A program made the position numbers and the translations under genes. Positions 59,741 to 64,000 of a stretch of DNA of 64,000 bases are shown here, piece after piece; position 1 is the first letter of the stretch; each line of letters starts with the position of its first letter. The stretch is taken from the NCBI GenBank assembly GCA_944474755.1, contig OX104117.1, positions 73,446,926 through 73,510,925 of the forward strand, written 5' to 3'. The notes beneath the pieces were generated by a model. It was given only the letters and a program-made list of their open reading frames with translations, ran no database searches and had not been told where the DNA came from. The DNA comes from Limnoperna fortunei (taxonomy: Eukaryota > Mollusca > Bivalvia > Mytilida > Modiolidae).

Positions 59741-61660
59741 ATGACTGATAGAAAAGTGAATGTAAATAAGGCAACAAAGGATGAATTGATGTCTATAAGA
59801 GATATTGGTGAGGCAAGGGCCAAGAAGATCATAACAGCCAGAGAGAATAAGGGCCATCTCACATTAGAGGACCTTAAGCAGATAGATGGGGTGCCATCAA
59901 CTATATGGGACCCACTAGTCTTAGCAGGTTGGGTAATCTTTGACGATAAGACCGAAGAAAATCCAGAGAAAACAGAAGAAAAGCTGGAAGACATTGCCAA
60001 GATAAGACAACAATTCGAATCTTGCAAAACCGAACTTTTTGTTGCAAAGCAGAATGCGGTAACTGTAGAAAAGGAAAGAAAGCAGTTAATAGACAACAAT
60101 AAACAGTTGACACTAGAAATTGACTTTCTAATCAAGGAAAAGGAGGAACTTGAGTCAAAGCTTCAGTATAATAACGAAAGGTTCGGTGATATGAGGAATA
60201 AGTATGCTGAACAGATAAAAGAGAGAGATCTTGTGAAACTAGAGTTGGAGGCGGAGATTGATAGATTACAAGGTCAAGAAAATAAATGTCATATTCTTGA
60301 AAAAGAACAGCAACAGACAAGAATAAGACTGCAAGAATTCTTGACAGAGATAACTAGTTTGAAACATCAGTTAGATGACCTAAGTAGAACATTGACCCTC
60401 GCACAGAGTGAAAATATTGATAAAGGTGAAACTATTGAACAACAAAGGAGGAGAATAAAAGACATGGAGATAGAATTACAAGAAAAGAACCATAATCTCG
60501 AGAAACAACAGGAAAAAGTAAGGACCTTAGAAATAGAACTTCAGCTTGCAAGAACTACCAGGGTGGTCAATGAAGTGGCACCGGATAGTCGTTACGTTGG
60601 ACGAACAGAAAGTAGTTACAGCACAGGCATAGAAGAAAGCAGGTCATCGATTCGAGACTATGAAACAAATAGACCAACCAGAAGTACAAATGCAACAGCA
60701 GCGGTAAGATCTGTCCCCATACCACAACCACAGGTTCCAAGACTAGCCTCTTTCGATGGTACTATGGATTGGAAATCATATTATTTACAGTTCGAGCGCA
60801 CTGCAAGACGTTTCGAGTGGAATGATTGCCAAAAATTAGACAACCTTATTTTGTGTTTACGTGGAAAAGCACTCAAGTATTTCAGTACTCGACCAGCTCC
60901 AGTTCAACAAAATTTTAATGAAGTTGTGGAGAAGATGAAGAAAAGGTTTGGGCAAAAAGATCTGCCTCAGGCTATTAGAAGACAACTACATAGCTCAAAA
61001 CAGAATGTTGATGAAAGCCTGGATGATTTTGCAGAGAGGATTATGGAACTGGCTACAGATGGCTTTAGTGATCTACCAGAAGATATGATAGAAGACATGG
61101 CTGTGGAAACCTTCTTAAAGGGTTGTTTGGATGTGAAGGCAGCATTATCCGCATTATCCGCCATGGATAAAAACCCCCAAAAGCTGGACCAAGCCCTAAG
61201 TTATGTGAAAAGTGCCATGTATAACCAGCGACTTTTGCTAGGAGGCAGGAAGTCTGAGGTGAGGAAAGTTCAGTTTAAAGATCGACTACAGGTATATACT
61301 GATACTGAAGACAGTGATGAGGAACAGCATTCCGGAGAAAGCATAAGGAAGATTGTCCAGAAACCTGTTCAACCACAACAACCATCAAAATTAGAGACCC
61401 AGGTAGCAAAGAATGTAGAGAATATAAGTAAACTGAATGAAAAGATGGAAAGCCTGGAGACTAATGTTTCAAAAATACTCAATATCTTGAGCTCCAACAG
61501 AAATCGGTCAAGATCACCATCTCCAGCACGAAACCGAAGTCCAATGAGGGAAATTACCTGCTTCACTTGCTTAGAAAAGGGGCACTATGCTAACCAATGT
61601 CCAAAGAAGCCAACCCTGTCACCAAACAAACCTTTAAATGGCCAGAGATCAGGGAGGTAG
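59741..61660 (+). CDS. Gag with N-terminal helix-hairpin-helix domain
   Basis: A 639-residue structural protein of the element. Residues about 6-58 (VNVNKATKDELMSIRDIGEA, then KKIITARE and LEDLKQIDGVP) match the helix-hairpin-helix fold of ComEA-type proteins, where the I-x-x-I-G-E-A hairpin contacts DNA backbone. About 70-275 is a long coiled coil rich in E, K and Q. About 332-496 is the capsid-like region (SFDGTMDWKSYYLQFER, LCLRGKALKYF). Then come an acidic stretch (TDTEDSDEEQ), an RS-rich patch (RNRSRSPSPARNRSP) and a CCHC knuckle (CFTCLEKGHYANQC, about 607-620) for RNA binding. The frame is intact to TAG at 61658. The start ATG after the poly-A leader is the first in frame and gives a complete HhH domain. 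The HhH module is not part of an ordinary Gypsy Gag and suggests an acquired DNA-binding function. Confidence 0.9.
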   Translation: MTDRKVNVNKATKDELMSIRDIGEARAKKIITARENKGHLTLEDLKQIDGVPSTIWDPLVLAGWVIFDDKTEENPEKTEEKLEDIAKIRQQFESCKTELFVAKQNAVTVEKERKQLIDNNKQLTLEIDFLIKEKEELESKLQYNNERFGDMRNKYAEQIKERDLVKLELEAEIDRLQGQENKCHILEKEQQQTRIRLQEFLTEITSLKHQLDDLSRTLTLAQSENIDKGETIEQQRRRIKDMEIELQEKNHNLEKQQEKVRTLEIELQLARTTRVVNEVAPDSRYVGRTESSYSTGIEESRSSIRDYETNRPTRSTNATAAVRSVPIPQPQVPRLASFDGTMDWKSYYLQFERTARRFEWNDCQKLDNLILCLRGKALKYFSTRPAPVQQNFNEVVEKMKKRFGQKDLPQAIRRQLHSSKQNVDESLDDFAERIMELATDGFSDLPEDMIEDMAVETFLKGCLDVKAALSALSAMDKNPQKLDQALSYVKSAMYNQRLLLGGRKSEVRKVQFKDRLQVYTDTEDSDEEQHSGESIRKIVQKPVQPQQPSKLETQVAKNVENISKLNEKMESLETNVSKILNILSSNRNRSRSPSPARNRSPMREITCFTCLEKGHYANQCPKKPTLSPNKPLNGQRSGR

Positions 61661-61889
61661 ACCGTCCCCTGATCCACACCACTCATACAGGTCGACCACC
61701 TCCTGAGAATTTGCAACCCTCCACTCCTTGTGGTGTAAGCGCCGGTTACCTGGCCTGCATCACATGGGTGGCGGCGCAAGTTCGATTAAAAATTCTACTC
61801 TCCATGCTTCCCATAGCGCCGGTTACCCTGGCCTTGGTGGCATGGATAGTACAGAATGTGGAAAAGAAGTCAGGAATATGCATCATGGG
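61661..61889 (+). other. Gag-pol junction of the second element
   Basis: Three frames overlap here: the end of gag, a short frame at 61597-61896 and the protease frame (from 61728). The true junction is unclear because pol is frameshifted. GCCGGTTACC with TGGC occurs twice, 77 bp apart (61741-61754 and 61818-61832). Confidence 0.45.
61741..61832 (+). repeat. Duplicated GCCGGTTACC(C)TGGC motif
   Basis: GCCGGTTACCTGGC at 61741-61754 and GCCGGTTACCCTGGC at 61818-61832. Both are preceded by AGC, and both match the leader motifs at 59102 and 59588. Confidence 0.75.
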
Positions 61890-62270
61890 AAAATGACGGT
61901 AGAGATGATAATTACTGTTAATGGAATTGACGTAAATGCTGTAGCAGACTCGGGCTCTGATGCCACCATCATTAGTACAAGTTTTGCTCGGAAGTTAGAT
62001 GCTGCCATGCCGTTACGTGAGGCATTTCTACTAAATGGAGCTGGAAATGGACATAGTATTCCCGTCCGAGCTGGAAGCAAAGCTTTGTTTAAAATTGGCC
62101 CTACAGAGACCAGATGGCGCCTTCTGGTGGGAGATATAAACGATGATGTCATCCTAGGGTTAGACTTTATGCATCAAATTCATGCCCTATTAGATCTAGG
62201 ATATTTTTCTTCATTGGGAAAGAAAAGGTTTATGTCATCGGGGTCAAAAATGACGGTAGAACCAGTTTAA
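61890..62270 (+). pseudogene. Retropepsin-like protease of the second element
   Basis: The frame carries MTVEMIITVNGIDVNAVADS with the active-site triad Asp-Ser-Gly (ADSGSDATII), and later DVILGLDFM, which is the conserved second strand of aspartic proteases of retroelements. The enzyme would cut the Gag-Pol polyprotein. It is in the +1 frame relative to gag and ends at TAA 62268-62270. The RT frame is one base off and can be followed upstream of this stop to about 62220, so a small indel near 62195-62225 has separated protease from RT. Confidence 0.85.
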
Positions 62271-64000
62271 TAAGGAGGATAAAGCTGAACAAGAAGCTTG
62301 TCATTCCACCAAAGACAACAGTCCAATTACCAGCTAAGTTAGACAAACCCTGCAAGGAGACCATATGTATCCAGCCAGTTACTGATTTGAAGGGAGCAGT
62401 TATGCCACACATGGTAGTCACTGGAAATAACTTAGTACCAATAACTTTACAGAACTTATCGGATACATCATTGACACTTAAAAGAAATAAAATTGTTGGA
62501 ACAGGCTTAGAAGTTGAAACCGTCATGGACATACAAGAAGATCACTCTATTTTGCAGTCTCAGATGCATGTTAGGCAGATAACAACGAATTCTAGACAGA
62601 TGCCATCTCATTTAACAGATTTATTCGAAACATCAAAGAAACATTTTAATGAACAACAGGCTGAGCAGTTGGCTGAATTGCTGATAAAATACCAAGACAC
62701 CTTTTCTAAAGATGACCTGGATATTGGGCAGTTTTCTCGAATCCAACATCGTATCGAGACAGGTGACGCAGCCCCTACCAAGGAAGGTCTTCGGAGAACT
62801 CCAATTGATTTAGAGGAGGAGGAAAAGCATTTGCAAGATCTTTTAAATAGGAAGATAATACAACCTTCGTCATCTGAATGGGCAGCAGCACCAGTAATTT
62901 GTCGGAAACGTGACGGACAAATTCGTTACTGTATTGATTACCGGAAGCTTAATAATGTTACCCGTAAAGATGCCTTTCCCCTTCCTAGAATTGAGTCTTG
63001 TATCGATCAACTTCGAGGGACCACGTTCATGAGTTGTCTAGACATGTCGGCTGGGTACTACCAGTTTGAGATTCATCCTGATGATAGACACAAGACAGCC
63101 TTCATAACTAAATATGGACTTTTTGAACATGTCCGACTCAGTTTCGGCCTGTGCAACAGCCCAGCGTTTTTCCAACGGGTTATGCAGTTAATTTTGTCTG
63201 GTCTAACCTGGTCACAGTGCCTTGCCTACTTAGACGACATAATAGTTCTCGGTAAAGACTTCGAGGATCATCTGAAAAATCTAGGGGCTGTCCTAAGTAG
63301 ATTTCAACAAAATGAGCTTAAATTAAAGCCGAAGAAATGTAAACTATTTCAGAAGGAAGTGCTATATTTAGGAAAGCTCATATCTGAACAAGGAATCTGC
63401 ATTAATCCTGACAATGTTGAAGTGATCCAGAAATGGCATATTCCAGAGACTAAAAAGCAGTTGCAGTCTTTTTGGGGTTTTGCCAACTATCACCGTGATC
63501 ACATTCCCAATTTGGCTACATTAGCTTATCCCCTGCATGCTCTTACAAACAAAAATGTGAAATTTGAGTGGACAGACCAACATACAGAAGCCTTTGATAA
63601 CATCAAAGATACTATCATCAATTCTGCAACTTTACAAACTTTACATCATCTCCAGATGAGACCTTTATTTTGGACACTGATGCTTCCGATATCGCAGTGG
63701 CCGCTGAGCTGTTACAGGTTCACGACGGTAAGGAGTACGTTGTTTGCTACGCCAGCAAAGTCCTAGCCCCAGCCCAGAAACGCTACTGCACTACGAGGAA
63801 GGAGTTGCTAGCATAAGTGACATTCACTAGACAGTTTCGTAACTATCTACTGGGACGACAATTCATTGTAAGGACAGACCACCATAGCCTGATATGGTTG
63901 ATGAGGTTCAAAAATCTAGAGGGCCAACTTGCACGATGGATGGAAGAATTGTCCCAGTACGATATGAAAATACAGCATAGGATGGGTAAAAAGCATACAA
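62220..64000 (+). pseudogene. RT and RNase H of the second element, broken
   Basis: RT follows with YCIDYRKLNNVTRKDAFPLP, FMSCLDMSAGYYQFEI, FGLCNSPAFFQRVM and the catalytic YLDD (63227-63238), then SEQGICINPDNVEVIQ and the connection region. It is open to about 63640. A frameshift near 63620-63655 moves RNase H to another frame (ILDTDASDI, YVVCYASKVL, then RTDHHSLIWL), and a TAA at 63814-63816 breaks it inside the RKELLA motif. The frame remains open to the window edge with LARWMEELSQYDMKI. It copies and degrades RNA in an intact element; here it cannot make one polypeptide. Confidence 0.9.

Larger units (their letters stand above)
59741..64000 (+). mobile_element. Second Ty3/Gypsy retrotransposon, decayed and cut by the window edge
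   Basis: Gag, protease, RT and RNase H follow in the normal Ty3/Gypsy order (integrase would lie past 64000). Gag is open, whereas pol is in three frames with a further stop, so this copy is not autonomous. It is a different lineage from the element at 19081: different Gag, different RT box (YLDD) and no integrase before RT. The 5' border is uncertain; see the candidate LTR at 58261. Confidence 0.9.

Noticed and set aside
59704..60320. Minus-strand frames opposite the second Gag
   Set aside because: Antisense shadows of coiled-coil coding sequence with Ser/Phe/Leu-rich composition.

Overview
This window is eukaryotic nuclear DNA, most likely from a mollusc (probably a bivalve) or a related lophotrochozoan. 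The reasons are spliced exons with AG/GT borders and phase-1 edges, a CR1/Jockey-type LINE, Ty3/Gypsy LTR elements, cut-and-paste DNA transposons and a very long satellite array. The taxon is inferred from general genome character, not from a marker gene. No bacterial genes, operons, tRNA or rRNA genes were recognised.

Region 1 (1-36393) is one satellite array with a basic unit of 23 bp (21 and 19 bp variants differ by 2-bp steps), organised into longer duplicated blocks of about 1.0, 1.25, 1.4-1.5 and 3.4 kb. It is interrupted once, at 19081-25760, by a complete LTR retrotransposon. That element has 707 and 670 bp LTRs, a CAGTA target duplication, a tRNA-Leu-type primer site, a polypurine tract and one intact 1465-codon gag-pol ORF. 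Its integrase lies BEFORE reverse transcriptase and its Gag has a SCAN-like region, which are the marks of the Gmr1 group of Ty3/Gypsy elements. LTR divergence is very low, so the insertion is young.

Region 2 (36394-58260) is intron-like, AT-rich DNA of a plus-strand host gene. Two exons are visible: a PAN/Apple-like cysteine exon (about 37533-37770) and a LamG/concanavalin-like exon (54978-55640, phase 1-1) that carries an in-frame TAG. Between them sits a nest of transposons. A DNA element with TTAA borders and 60-70 bp inverted repeats (38536-48330) was hit by a full-length minus-strand LINE (39075-45707, ATAAATT duplication). The LINE's single PHD-endonuclease-RT reading frame was then hit by (a) a 990 bp plus-strand LINE fragment (AACTA duplication) and (b) a 1512 bp Mutator-like element (9-bp duplication, 76-bp inverted repeats built around a repeated 9-mer) that contains the remains of an OTU/vertnin-like gene. 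Removing each insertion with one duplication copy keeps the LINE frame, which confirms the borders. A 581 bp pogo/Tigger-like MITE (52745-53325) and a 34-bp-stem hairpin (50997-51068) also lie in the intron.

Region 3 (about 58261 or 59741 to 64000) is the 5' part of a second, decayed Ty3/Gypsy element that runs off the right edge. Its Gag is intact and begins with a helix-hairpin-helix (ComEA-like) DNA-binding module, followed by a long coiled coil, a capsid-like region and a CCHC knuckle. Its protease, RT and RNase H are broken by frameshifts and a stop. The most interesting items are the HhH-Gag fusion, the OTU-carrying Mutator-like element, the INT-before-RT element with surviving paralogous empty sites in the same satellite, and the multi-level nest.
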